A stretch of 14,494 bases of DNA from an uncultured Oscillospiraceae bacterium (GTDB taxonomy: Bacteria > Bacillota > Clostridia > Oscillospirales > Acutalibacteraceae): positions 1-14,494 of the forward strand of contig URCA01000058.1 in the NCBI GenBank assembly GCA_900546265.1, given 5' to 3'. The notes beneath the pieces were generated by a model. That model did not search any database. It saw nothing but the letters and a program-made list of their open reading frames with translations, and had not been told where the DNA came from. The position numbers and the translations under genes are program-made. The number at the start of each line of letters is the position of its first letter. Within the stretch, counting starts at the first letter, position 1. This document shows, piece after piece, positions 1-7,268 of the stretch.

Positions 1-54
1 ACTGCCGTGTTCGGGATGGGAACGGGTGTACCCCCACCGCCATCGACACCAACT
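1..54 (-). rRNA. rrf: 5S ribosomal RNA, 5' part only (runs off the left edge)
   Basis: Read on the minus strand, this begins GGTGTCGATGGCGGTG and continues through CACCCGTTCCCATCCCGAACAC, split here as CACCCGTTCCCATCC then CGAACAC, which is the conserved 5' half of bacterial 5S rRNA. The 5' end is near 52-54 and the rest lies outside the window. Unusually, what lies immediately upstream is not a 23S gene but a short leader and a strong promoter (158-186). This is therefore either a stand-alone 5S gene or the first gene of a 5S-first rRNA operon. The identity is certain; the exact 5' end is good to a few bases. Confidence 0.93.
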
Positions 55-157
55 AAAGTATTCTTCTGGAGACCAGTCCAATGACTCCAGCGTCTCGCTG
101 CGCGAGCCGCAGCAGCCTATAGGTTTTTTACAACCATGCTTTCAACTCGCAGACGAT
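55..157 (-). other. Leader between the rRNA promoter and 5S
   Basis: If transcription starts about 7 bases past the -10, near position 151, roughly 95 bases of leader precede 5S. The leader contains two possible processing hairpins: CTGGAG/CTCCAG (66-71 with 85-90) and CTCG/CGAG around 93-106. Leaders with stems next to mature rRNA ends are common RNase processing sites. That role is inferred from position and pairing only. Confidence 0.45.
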
Positions 158-836
158 ATTATATCACTCCGATTCTCAAATTGCAAGTCTTTTTTGTGAT
201 TTTATTATTTTTGCTGAATCGGAAGACCGAATGTGAGCTTATCAACGTCAGCTTCTCCGCACATCATTTTTATGCAGCGTGTCAGTATCTCGGCAAGGAG
301 ATGGAGCAGCAGTTTCTCTCTCCGCTTTATCCGCCGAAGATCAACATCCGTCCCTTTGCCGACTGCACCCTGGACACGGATCACAGCTTTTTGAATTTCT
401 ACGTCGGCAATAACGCCGAGCTGTATATCCGTCTGCGTATGCTGCTGGTAGAAACACTGGTCACCTGCATCCGGTACGCGCAGTTCAAGCAGGGAACGCA
501 CTATAACGAATGGCTGCACCGTATCCTAGAGCAGATGACCGCCCAGGAAAACCTGGAGGCGGGCGTGCCAGCGCTGCTGCGTCTGTCCGGCTTCAGCCAC
601 GGCCATCTGTGCCGAATCATGAAGCAGCAGGTAGGTGCCCCAATCAATACATTACCAAGCTACGCATGGTTTACGCCGCCAACCTGCTGCGCAATTCCGA
701 CAACGACATCCTAACCATCTCCCTAAAATCCGGCTACACCAGCATGAGCCATTTTGTCGCCACCTTCAAAAAATACTACGGCCTGTCCCCCTCCCGCTTT
801 CGGCAGCAGCACTCCAACATGGCGGACTGGAAATAA
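136..836 (+). pseudogene. AraC-family regulator relic: 5'-truncated and frameshifted
   Basis: Two overlapping reading frames together give the C-terminal part of an AraC-type regulator. The first (136-714) becomes recognisable from about position 234 (INVSFSAHHF, typical of the linker after the cupin ligand domain). It runs through the first helix-turn-helix (LLRLSGFSHGHLCRIMKQQ). The second frame (ending 836) supplies the remainder: PNQYITKLRM, ILTISLKSGYTSMSHF and the signature FKKYYGLSPSRFR. The frames switch at the CCCC run at 638-641, where one base appears missing; the resulting GAPNQY is one residue shorter than the usual GxxPxxY, so a four-base loss is also possible. The N-terminal cupin domain of about 100 residues is absent. 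The first 30 or so codons translate the rRNA promoter region into a hydrophobic stretch unlike any regulator. It faces the catabolic operon and may once have controlled it, but it is almost certainly non-functional as written. Confidence 0.82.
158..186 (-). promoter_or_regulatory. Strong sigma-70/sigma-A promoter for 5S rRNA
   Basis: On the minus strand a -35 TTGCAA (181-186) and a perfect -10 TATAAT (158-163) are separated by exactly 17 bases. An A/T-rich tract at about 187-215, immediately upstream, resembles an UP element. This is the architecture of a strong stable-RNA promoter, and it points straight at the 5S gene. It overlaps the first codons of the truncated AraC-type ORF on the opposite strand, which argues that those codons are not genuine regulator sequence. 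Confidence 0.8.
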
Positions 837-877
837 CCAAGGCCCCTGCCGCAGTCATGGCGGCAGGGGCCTTGGTT
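835..877. terminator. Bidirectional terminator between converging genes
   Basis: A perfect 18-bp stem (AACCAAGGCCCCTGCCGC at 835-852 with its complement at 860-877) encloses a 7-base loop. It sits exactly between the stop of the AraC relic (834-836) and the stop of the DeoR gene (885). The flanks are only modestly T-rich (TTTCAATTTCT on the plus side), but the AACC/GGTT base of the stem and the convergent setting fit a shared terminator. Confidence 0.85.
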
Positions 878-884
878 TCAATTT

Positions 885-1673
885 CTATTGGTTTTCCGGG
901 GCCATCCGGACGTCCAGGCCAGCCTCTTCCAAGGCCGATTTTTGTTCCGGACGGAGCTTCGCGTCTGTTATCAAAACATCCACGCTTTCCAGCCCTTCCA
1001 CCACGGCAAAGCTGTCCTTTCCGATTTTTTCGCTGTCACACAGCAAAATCACCTGCTGCCCCATGCGCAGCAGATGCCGTTTGACCTCCGCGTGACCGAT
1101 ATCCGGCGTGGTCATACCGCTGTGGACGGTCAGGCCATTGGTGGCCATAAAACAGCGATCCACCCGCAGTTCCGCCATCCCCTGCATCGCCAGCGGGCCG
1201 ATGGTGCAGTGGAAGCCACGGCGCACACAGCCGCCGATGAGGATAATCGTCGCGTCGGACTGCTCTTCCAGAAGCGCGGCGATTTTCAAGTCGTTGGTTA
1301 CCACCGTCAGGCCGGTGCGCGCCAGCAGGCATCGCGCCAGTTCCAGGGTGGTGGTGCCGGTATCGATGGCGATGGTCTCGCCGTTTTCCACCATTGCCGC
1401 CGCACAAGCGGCGATGGCCTGCTTTTCCGCCATACGGCGTACGGTCTTCTGCGCCGTCGTCAGCTCCAGTCCGGTCCGGCTCAGCGGGATCGCTCCGCCG
1501 TGAGTGCGGCGGAGCAACCCCCGGGCCTCCAGATCGTTTAAGTCGTTGCGGATGGTGGCGGGGGACACGGAAAACTGCCGGCACAGCTGGGGCACCAGCA
1601 CTTTCTGCTCGGCTTCCAACAATGCGAGAATCTCCTTTTGTCTCTCCTGCGCAAACAGCGGTTCCTTTTCCAT
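885..1673 (-). CDS. DeoR-family transcriptional repressor of the sugar operon
   Basis: A full-length 262-residue DeoR/GlpR-type regulator. Residues 9-61 form the N-terminal winged helix: ERQKEILALLE, then the recognition helix SVSPATIRNDLNDLEARGLL, then RRTHGGA, the hallmark end of this domain. From about residue 78 onward is the sugar-phosphate-sensing DeoRC domain, with the phosphate-binding IDTGTTTLELA (103-113), the TNDL segment (126-129) and the LIGG strand (145-148). The ATG at 1673 follows an AAGGGGG site six bases upstream. It is the last gene of the operon, 25 bases after the GH2 gene. Such regulators usually repress their own operon and release DNA on binding a phosphorylated sugar intermediate. 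Here the natural ligand would be the product of the FGGY kinase, and the natural target the inverted repeat at 12,800-12,840. Ligand and target are inference. Confidence 0.93.
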   Translation of the reverse strand: MEKEPLFAQERQKEILALLEAEQKVLVPQLCRQFSVSPATIRNDLNDLEARGLLRRTHGGAIPLSRTGLELTTAQKTVRRMAEKQAIAACAAAMVENGETIAIDTGTTTLELARCLLARTGLTVVTNDLKIAALLEEQSDATIILIGGCVRRGFHCTIGPLAMQGMAELRVDRCFMATNGLTVHSGMTTPDIGHAEVKRHLLRMGQQVILLCDSEKIGKDSFAVVEGLESVDVLITDAKLRPEQKSALEEAGLDVRMAPENQ

Positions 1674-1698
1674 GCGGATCCCCTTCCCTTCGCTTTCG

Positions 1699-4212
1699 TT
1701 ATGTGTTTACCGTATCCGCGTTCCAGGCGGAAACCCGCAGGCCCTCCGTGTGGCTGACTGCAAGCGTCCGGTTCTCCCCCGGCTCCAGCCAGAAGAGGCT
1801 GTCCTCCGCGGTGAAGACGGTATCGTGCTCCGGGCATTCCACCGTCACACCGACGGCAGGCAGCGTCCCGTCGTTCCTAACAGTGAGCGCCCCCTCCTTC
1901 ACAGCGACGCGCAGCGCCGTGCGGGGCCGATCGAACAGGCAGCCGGACTGATCCTTGTAATTGAACCAGTAGAAGGTGCGATCCCGCAGTGCCCCCTCCT
2001 GCCGTACCTCCGCCGTGATAAACAGGGGGCCTTCGCCCGCGTCCGGCGCGAAATCGCCCAGCCGGATCACCGCCGCTGCGCCGTCCGTCTCAAAGCTCTT
2101 GCGCAGAACCGGCCGCAGCGCCGCGTCATAGGCCGCGATGGTCACACAGTAGTCGCCCCGCTCGGCCGTATCGTTGAGCAGGAAAACCGGCAGCGCCCCG
2201 CCCGGCGTCAGCGTCGTCGATTCCGTGGTCACACAGGCGTGCAAGGGCGCGTAGCTGTCCGCCAGGACATAGTAGGAGCGCTTGGGCACGCCATAATAAT
2301 CCACCGTCGACCAAGAGCAGGCGGGATACACGTCGGTCAGCTTATAGTAGCAGATACCGGTCGATTCCGGCCAGCGGGCGCGGAAGCTCTCCAGCGTGTG
2401 GCGGATGCAGGTGGCCTGCGCCAGCTGGGTGGCGATGATGAAATGCGCCATGGTGTCCGCGTCGTAGAATTCCGGCACCCTCTTGAGCAGATGGTTCATA
2501 TCGGGATCGCCCGGCCATTCGTTGAAGCGCGGCGTGTGATAGTTGAAGCTATTTTTCGCCGTCACATCCCACTCGTCCCATTCCTCCCGGGGCAGATACC
2601 GCCGCACGCTTTCCAGGTTCGGGGCGGAGGCCATGCCGAATTCCCCCATGAAAGGCGCTTTCAGCTGCAGGGTGGCGTCGATGTCCTGCATGGCCCAGTA
2701 GGTGTTGTAGTTATGGATCGAGCCGCCCCAGGGCGAGGTGCGGTGGAACGCCCGGCTGCCGTCCAGCTCGTAGCAGAGGCGGGCCATGGCTTCCATGGTC
2801 TCCCCGTCCGCCTGGGGGGATTCGTTGCCGCCCGCCCATTGGATGAGGGACGGATGGCTGCGCAGGCGGGGGATGTTCCACCGAATGGTCTCCAGCAGCT
2901 CCTCCCGGGGCTGCTGCTTGTCGCTGTCCCAGCAGGTAGGCCATTCCTGCATGACCATCAGCCCCAGCCGGTCGCACAGGTCGTAGAAATCGTCACTCTC
3001 AGGGATCCCGCCGCCCCAGGCGCGCAGCAGCTGCACGTGCTGCTCCTTGGCCAGGGTGAGGAACCGCTCCGTCCGCTCCCGCGGGCAGCGGAGCAGCGCG
3101 TCGGTGGTGCACCAGTTGACCCCTTTGACAAACAAGGGCTTGCCGTTGACGACGAAGGTCCAGTTGTGCCGGTCTTCGCGGGGCCCCTCCGGCAGCGGGG
3201 CCATCTCGATGGTGCGCAGGCCAAAGGTGACCCGCCGGCTCTGCCTCGCGCCCCCCGCCTCCATCAGCACCTGAAGCTCATACAGGCAGGGATCACCGTG
3301 GCCGTTCGGCCACCAGAGATGGGGATCGGGGATGGACACCTGCGTGTGCAGAAGCCCTCCGGCCCCCTCCACGCGGAAGGCGCAACTCTCCCCCTCGAAA
3401 TTCACGGGCCGGATGACGCCGGTGAACACCGCGTCCCCCTCGCCTGTCACGGGCAGGCAGATGTCCGCCAGCCCCGCCTGCGGATTCCGGGCCGCCACAA
3501 ACGGCCGCTCCAGGCAGAGAGCCGGCCTGCCCTCCAGCCGCACGGAATCCCAGATGCCCCGGGTGGGGATGCAGGCGTAATGCCAGCCGTAGACGCAGTT
3601 GATGACCACGCCGTTTTTCCAGCCCTCGTCGTGATCCGCGTATTCTGAATAGGCCATGGGGTCGGCCGGCGCGTTCTCAATGCGGACGACCAGCGTGTTT
3701 TCTTCACGCAGCAGATGCCCCACCGGATATGTCGGCCCGCCGAACATGCCGCTGTGCTCCCCGAGATACGTGCCGTTAAGCCAGAACCGGGCGCGATAGC
3801 ATACCCCTTCGAAAATCAGCGTCGGCTCCCCCTCCAGGGAGGCGGCGGAAAACCGCCGCTTCATCCACCACACGCGGTAGCTGTTCTCTCTGGCCAGCTT
3901 GTCGTTCCTGCCCACCATCGGATCGGGAATATCGCCGTGTTCCAGCAGGGCGGTGTGCACCGTGCCCGGCACCCGCGCCGGGATGGCGTCCGCCCAGTCT
4001 CCAGCCACCCGATCCTTTGTATATCCGTCGGGGGCCAGCTCCCATTCCCCGTCCAGGGACAGCGCCGTCAGCGGCGCGTCTTCACACGCGGGGATGGCCG
4101 GCAGCATTGTGCAGGGCGTCAGGGGCGCGTCCAGCGGGGAGGGGCCGGGATTCCAATACGCCTTTTCCACCTCGTCAAGAGAGCGGCGGACTTGCGGATT
4201 CTCCTGAGCCAT
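1699..4212 (-). CDS. Glycoside hydrolase family 2, beta-mannosidase-like
   Basis: An 837-residue cytoplasmic protein with the GH2 layout. The N-terminal sugar-binding jelly roll runs from about residue 50 to 230 (LSLDGEWELA, RVPGTVHTALL, IPDPMVGRND, YRVWWMKRRF). An immunoglobulin-like domain follows, ending near PHLWWPNGHGDPCLYEL (297-313) and VTFGLRTIEM. The TIM barrel starts about residue 350 (FVVNGKPLFVKGVNW, LLRAWGGGIPESDDFYDLCD). The acid/base is probably Glu464 in GGNES, and the nucleophile Glu524 in MGEFGMAS. The FVKGVNW and RAWGGGI...FYDLCDRLG segments are typical of the beta-mannosidase branch rather than LacZ or UidA. Exo-beta-glucosaminidase-like or other GH2 specificities remain possible. 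No signal peptide is present, so it would act on imported oligosaccharides. The ATG at 4212 has AAGGAGG eight bases upstream, and the gene begins 26 bases after deoC. The GH2 assignment is firm; the substrate is not. Confidence 0.9.
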   Translation of the reverse strand: MAQENPQVRRSLDEVEKAYWNPGPSPLDAPLTPCTMLPAIPACEDAPLTALSLDGEWELAPDGYTKDRVAGDWADAIPARVPGTVHTALLEHGDIPDPMVGRNDKLARENSYRVWWMKRRFSAASLEGEPTLIFEGVCYRARFWLNGTYLGEHSGMFGGPTYPVGHLLREENTLVVRIENAPADPMAYSEYADHDEGWKNGVVINCVYGWHYACIPTRGIWDSVRLEGRPALCLERPFVAARNPQAGLADICLPVTGEGDAVFTGVIRPVNFEGESCAFRVEGAGGLLHTQVSIPDPHLWWPNGHGDPCLYELQVLMEAGGARQSRRVTFGLRTIEMAPLPEGPREDRHNWTFVVNGKPLFVKGVNWCTTDALLRCPRERTERFLTLAKEQHVQLLRAWGGGIPESDDFYDLCDRLGLMVMQEWPTCWDSDKQQPREELLETIRWNIPRLRSHPSLIQWAGGNESPQADGETMEAMARLCYELDGSRAFHRTSPWGGSIHNYNTYWAMQDIDATLQLKAPFMGEFGMASAPNLESVRRYLPREEWDEWDVTAKNSFNYHTPRFNEWPGDPDMNHLLKRVPEFYDADTMAHFIIATQLAQATCIRHTLESFRARWPESTGICYYKLTDVYPACSWSTVDYYGVPKRSYYVLADSYAPLHACVTTESTTLTPGGALPVFLLNDTAERGDYCVTIAAYDAALRPVLRKSFETDGAAAVIRLGDFAPDAGEGPLFITAEVRQEGALRDRTFYWFNYKDQSGCLFDRPRTALRVAVKEGALTVRNDGTLPAVGVTVECPEHDTVFTAEDSLFWLEPGENRTLAVSHTEGLRVSAWNADTVNT

Positions 4213-4238
4213 AACGGTTTCCTCCTTCTTATCAGGCG

Positions 4239-4949
4239 TCAGCCCTTTTCAAAGCGCGTCTTGAATTCTTCCACAATCGGGACGCCGGCGCTGGTGCCGA
4301 TCCGCTCGGCTCCCGCTTCGATCATCGCCAGCGCATCGTCCAGGGTGCGCACACCACCGGCCGCCTTGACCTTGATTTCACCGCCCACCATGGCCTTCAT
4401 CAGCTTCACGTCGGCCACCGTCGCGCCCACGGCCACGCCGGGGGCCGGGGTGCCAAAGCCGGTGGAGGTCTTGATGAAATCCGGCTTCACCTTCAAGGCG
4501 ATTTCGCACAGGATTTTCTTCTCATCGTCGGTCAGATAGCAATTCTCGAAGATCACCTTGCTGGTCTTTCCCGCGGCGCGGCAGACCTCCACGATCTCCC
4601 GCATCTCCCGTTCCACATAAGCGAGATTGCCGCTTTTGAGCTCCACGATGTTGTGGACATAGTCGATCTCGTCCGCCCCGTCCGCGATGGCCTGCTTGGT
4701 CTCGAACACCTTGTCGGCGATGGTGGTCTGTCCCAGCGGGAACCCGATGGCCGCGCCCACCAGCACGTCGCTGTCCTTCAGGTAAGCCTTGCATTTGGCC
4801 ACCGGCGCGGAATTGATGGCGATCATCTTGAAATGATACCGGGCGCTCTCTTCGCAGAAGGCCTTGAAATCCGCGTCGCTGACATAAGGCTTCAGCAAGG
4901 TCTGATCAAAATATTTGGCAAGGCTGGCGGCGGTCAGTTCTGTTTTCAT
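4239..4949 (-). CDS. deoC: Deoxyribose-phosphate aldolase family (DeoC)
   Basis: A 236-residue class I aldolase of the DeoC family, whose known reaction is 2-deoxy-D-ribose-5-phosphate to glyceraldehyde-3-phosphate plus acetaldehyde. Visible active-site features are Asp96 in DEIDYVHN, the Schiff-base Lys160 in DFIKTSTGF, and the second Lys195 in KVKAAGGVRT. IGFPLGQT (68-75) and the C-terminal GTSAG phosphate loop (218-222) are also typical. The start at 4949 is preferred over an in-frame start 30 bases upstream, because AGGAGG (4960-4965) lies ten bases before it. The gene begins 22 bases after the isomerase stop. No deoxynucleoside genes (deoB, deoD, pdp, cdd) accompany it. It may therefore serve this sugar pathway rather than nucleoside salvage, perhaps on another deoxysugar phosphate. 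The usual DM/DVVIN-type motif reads DYVHN, a mild departure. Confidence 0.9.
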   Translation of the reverse strand: MKTELTAASLAKYFDQTLLKPYVSDADFKAFCEESARYHFKMIAINSAPVAKCKAYLKDSDVLVGAAIGFPLGQTTIADKVFETKQAIADGADEIDYVHNIVELKSGNLAYVEREMREIVEVCRAAGKTSKVIFENCYLTDDEKKILCEIALKVKPDFIKTSTGFGTPAPGVAVGATVADVKLMKAMVGGEIKVKAAGGVRTLDDALAMIEAGAERIGTSAGVPIVEEFKTRFEKG

Positions 4950-4971
4950 ACGATGGATTCCTCCTATTTTA

Positions 4972-6390
4972 TCACGCAAATACGTCCACGTCCATATCCA
5001 GCAGACGGGCCACGGTTTTCAGCTCCTCCACGCAGTCGCCATATACGCCGTGGATATGGTTGCAGGGGAAACGGCTCAGGAATTCGTCGGCGGAAACCTC
5101 CAGCCGGGCAAAGGCGCAGGGCCAGGCCGGCGTGGTCGTCGCGCCGAGGGCCAGGGCCTTCTCCCGCGGAAAATCCACGAATTCCGCCGGCACGATGGTC
5201 ATCCGGTATTTCCCGTCCTTGCGGGCGAGACGGGCCAGGGTCACCTGCCCGCCCTTGGCGAAGTGATGGACGCTGGCCCCGCCGGCGGGGTAATAATGGG
5301 TCTCGGGGTAGAAGGTCACGTGCTTCAGATTCTCCTCCGGATCGAGGCTGCCGCCCGCGAAATAGGTGGCGTGCGTGCCGGAATTGGAGAAGAACCACAC
5401 ATTATTTTCCTTGTCGTAGTGCCGTACGTCCGCGAACAGCACCGGGAAGCCGGTCAGCAGCTTGAAAATCTGCATGGTCAGCGCGCCGTCCATGTCCGAC
5501 TCGGTGGCGGCCACGATAGGCTCGTGAGGGCCGTCCCAATCATAGGGGTCGTTGAGGAAGGCCTCCGCCACGTCCATGGTGATGTACCGATCGGTGAGAT
5601 CCCCGTGGGCCTTAATGCCGATAAAGTCCAGCCCCCGCCGCTCGATAATCCGCCTGAGGCCGTAATAGGACCGGATTTGCAGCTTCAGCTTATCCGGCGT
5701 CAGTCCCTCGCCGTCGTAGGCGATTTCTCCCACATGGGCTTCCAGCCACCGGAAGGCGGCTTCCACCCGCTCGGCGGGCTCCTCCTCGCCGGTCCGGATG
5801 ATGTCGTCCTGCTCCACGTTTTCCACGTCGATGCCGAACTCGCGCTGCCACTGCTCCAGATTGGCCACCGCCGTGTACATGCCCAGAGGCCGGCCGCCGA
5901 AATTGCCGAAGGTCAGCCCCCGCAGCCTGCGGACGGCCGCAGCCGCCCGCAGGAACGCCGTCATCCGCTGGAATACCGCCGGATCGCTCACCGTCCCCCA
6001 CAGCCGGGTGTATTTCACCCCCAGCTGGTCGAGGGTGCCGGCCGCCGCCAACATGCCCACCATGCCGCATTCCGACGGATGCAGATTGGAAAACAGCAGA
6101 TACGGGCCGGGGGCGAAATTCTGCGCCACCGCCGTGAACTGGGGATAGCACCAGATGGCAAAGTTGAAAATGGTCGCCTCGACGTTGGCATCCCGCAGCC
6201 GCTGGCCCTCAGCGCGTGCTTCCGCGTTGGTATGGATGGCGCACTGTCCCTGCACCACCTCAAAATCGCCGGTGGCCTCCAGCGCGGCGGCAATGTCCCG
6301 CTGGTAGCGCAGGTTCATCTCCTCGTATTCCTCGTGCAGGTATTCCCGCCCGTCGGACATGGTGAGAATCCCGATTTTTATCCGTTTCAC
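4972..6390 (-). CDS. L-fucose/L-arabinose isomerase family protein
   Basis: A 472-residue protein of the fucose/arabinose isomerase superfamily, which interconverts aldoses and ketoses with a divalent metal. It begins KIGILTMSDGREYLHEEY, the usual N-terminal strand. Candidate metal ligands, matching the Glu-Asp-His triad of FucI, are Glu297 (AATESDMDGAL), Asp321 (LFADVRHYD) and a His in CNHIHGVYGD (445 or 447). It is shorter than E. coli FucI (about 590 residues) and belongs to a compact, poorly characterised branch. FucI-type enzymes are known to accept D-arabinose as well as L-fucose. The start is GTG at 6390, with GGAGG eight bases upstream; it overlaps the epimerase stop codon as GTGA, implying translational coupling. 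The substrate is unproven. Confidence 0.85.
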   Translation of the reverse strand: MKRIKIGILTMSDGREYLHEEYEEMNLRYQRDIAAALEATGDFEVVQGQCAIHTNAEARAEGQRLRDANVEATIFNFAIWCYPQFTAVAQNFAPGPYLLFSNLHPSECGMVGMLAAAGTLDQLGVKYTRLWGTVSDPAVFQRMTAFLRAAAAVRRLRGLTFGNFGGRPLGMYTAVANLEQWQREFGIDVENVEQDDIIRTGEEEPAERVEAAFRWLEAHVGEIAYDGEGLTPDKLKLQIRSYYGLRRIIERRGLDFIGIKAHGDLTDRYITMDVAEAFLNDPYDWDGPHEPIVAATESDMDGALTMQIFKLLTGFPVLFADVRHYDKENNVWFFSNSGTHATYFAGGSLDPEENLKHVTFYPETHYYPAGGASVHHFAKGGQVTLARLARKDGKYRMTIVPAEFVDFPREKALALGATTTPAWPCAFARLEVSADEFLSRFPCNHIHGVYGDCVEELKTVARLLDMDVDVFA

Positions 6391-7268
6391 GTGAATGCCC
6401 TCCGATTCTTTTCTCGTATAAACTCCAGCGCTTCCTTCGCCATGGCGTCCATCTCCGCCTCGTCCGCGCCGCCGCTGAGATCCCGGAACACCTTGATATC
6501 CTGGCCCACCTGGCCGCCGGGCTTGACGAAGGGCTCCATCACGATGCCGCCGTCATACCCGATGTCCGCCAGCGCCCGCATCATCTCGTCCCAGGGCATG
6601 TGTCCCCGACCGGGCACCTTACGGTTGCATTCCCCCATATGGAAATGACCGAGGTACCCCTTGGAGGCCCGGATGGCGGCCCCGATGTGATCCTCCTCGA
6701 TGTTCATGTGGAAGCTGTCCAGCAGGAGCTTGACCGCCGGATGCCCCACCTCGTCCACAAAGGCGCGCCCCTCCTCGGCGGTGTTCAGCAGGCACTGCTC
6801 GAACCGGTTGACGATTTCCAAGCAATAGGTCACTCCCCGGTCCTCCGCCCGCTTGGCCAGCTCCCGTACGGATAGAAGGGCCTTTTCCCGCATGACGGCC
6901 TTGCGGTCAATGGACATTTCCGCCGCCGGCCAGCAGGCGTAGACGATGCCGCCCAGGATGCCGCCCCCCATCTCCCCGATGCAATCAAGGAGGGTGCTCA
7001 CATACCGGACGCCTGCCAGCCGGACGCTCTCATCCGGGCTGGACACGTCATACTGGGGCGGCAAGCCGATGCAGTAGGTCAGGCGGACGCCCTCCTCCCG
7101 GGCGGCGTCGGCCACGGCCCGCCGCTCGGCCGCTGTCATGTCCGGCAGCGCCCCGGCCCCCAGCTCCAGGATGTCGAAGCCCAGCCGCTTCACTTTACGC
7201 ACATAGGCCAGATAATCGCCCTGCCACTCCCGCTCCCAAAAAGCAAAATAAATACCAATCGGATTCAT
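6387..7268 (-). CDS. D-tagatose/D-allulose (psicose) 3-epimerase family
   Basis: A 293-residue TIM-barrel protein closely resembling clostridial D-allulose 3-epimerases. It opens GIYFAFWEREW, has FDILELGAGALP at 31-42, and carries the diagnostic GECNRKVPGRG at 212-222. The Mn-binding set is complete: Glu151 (CLEIVNRFE), Asp184 (LLDSFHMNIEED), His210 (GHFHMGE) and Glu245 (VMEPFV), with substrate residues Glu157, His187 and Arg216. These enzymes invert C3 of free ketoses (fructose/psicose, tagatose/sorbose, ribulose/xylulose). The ATG at 7268 has AAGGAG seven bases upstream and overlaps the kinase stop as ATGA. A much longer open frame continues upstream, but it is the kinase gene in the wrong frame. 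Family assignment is strong; the physiological ketose is inferred from its position between an isomerase and a kinase. Confidence 0.93.
   Translation of the reverse strand: MNPIGIYFAFWEREWQGDYLAYVRKVKRLGFDILELGAGALPDMTAAERRAVADAAREEGVRLTYCIGLPPQYDVSSPDESVRLAGVRYVSTLLDCIGEMGGGILGGIVYACWPAAEMSIDRKAVMREKALLSVRELAKRAEDRGVTYCLEIVNRFEQCLLNTAEEGRAFVDEVGHPAVKLLLDSFHMNIEEDHIGAAIRASKGYLGHFHMGECNRKVPGRGHMPWDEMMRALADIGYDGGIVMEPFVKPGGQVGQDIKVFRDLSGGADEAEMDAMAKEALEFIREKNRRAFT

Noticed and set aside
1504..3648. 714-codon open frame on the plus strand, and a similar 577-codon frame at 4915-6648
   Set aside because: Both lie wholly antisense to strongly recognisable enzymes (GH2, isomerase, deoC). Their composition (Arg/Pro/Gly/His-rich) is what GC-rich genes produce on the opposite strand, and no domain is recognisable.
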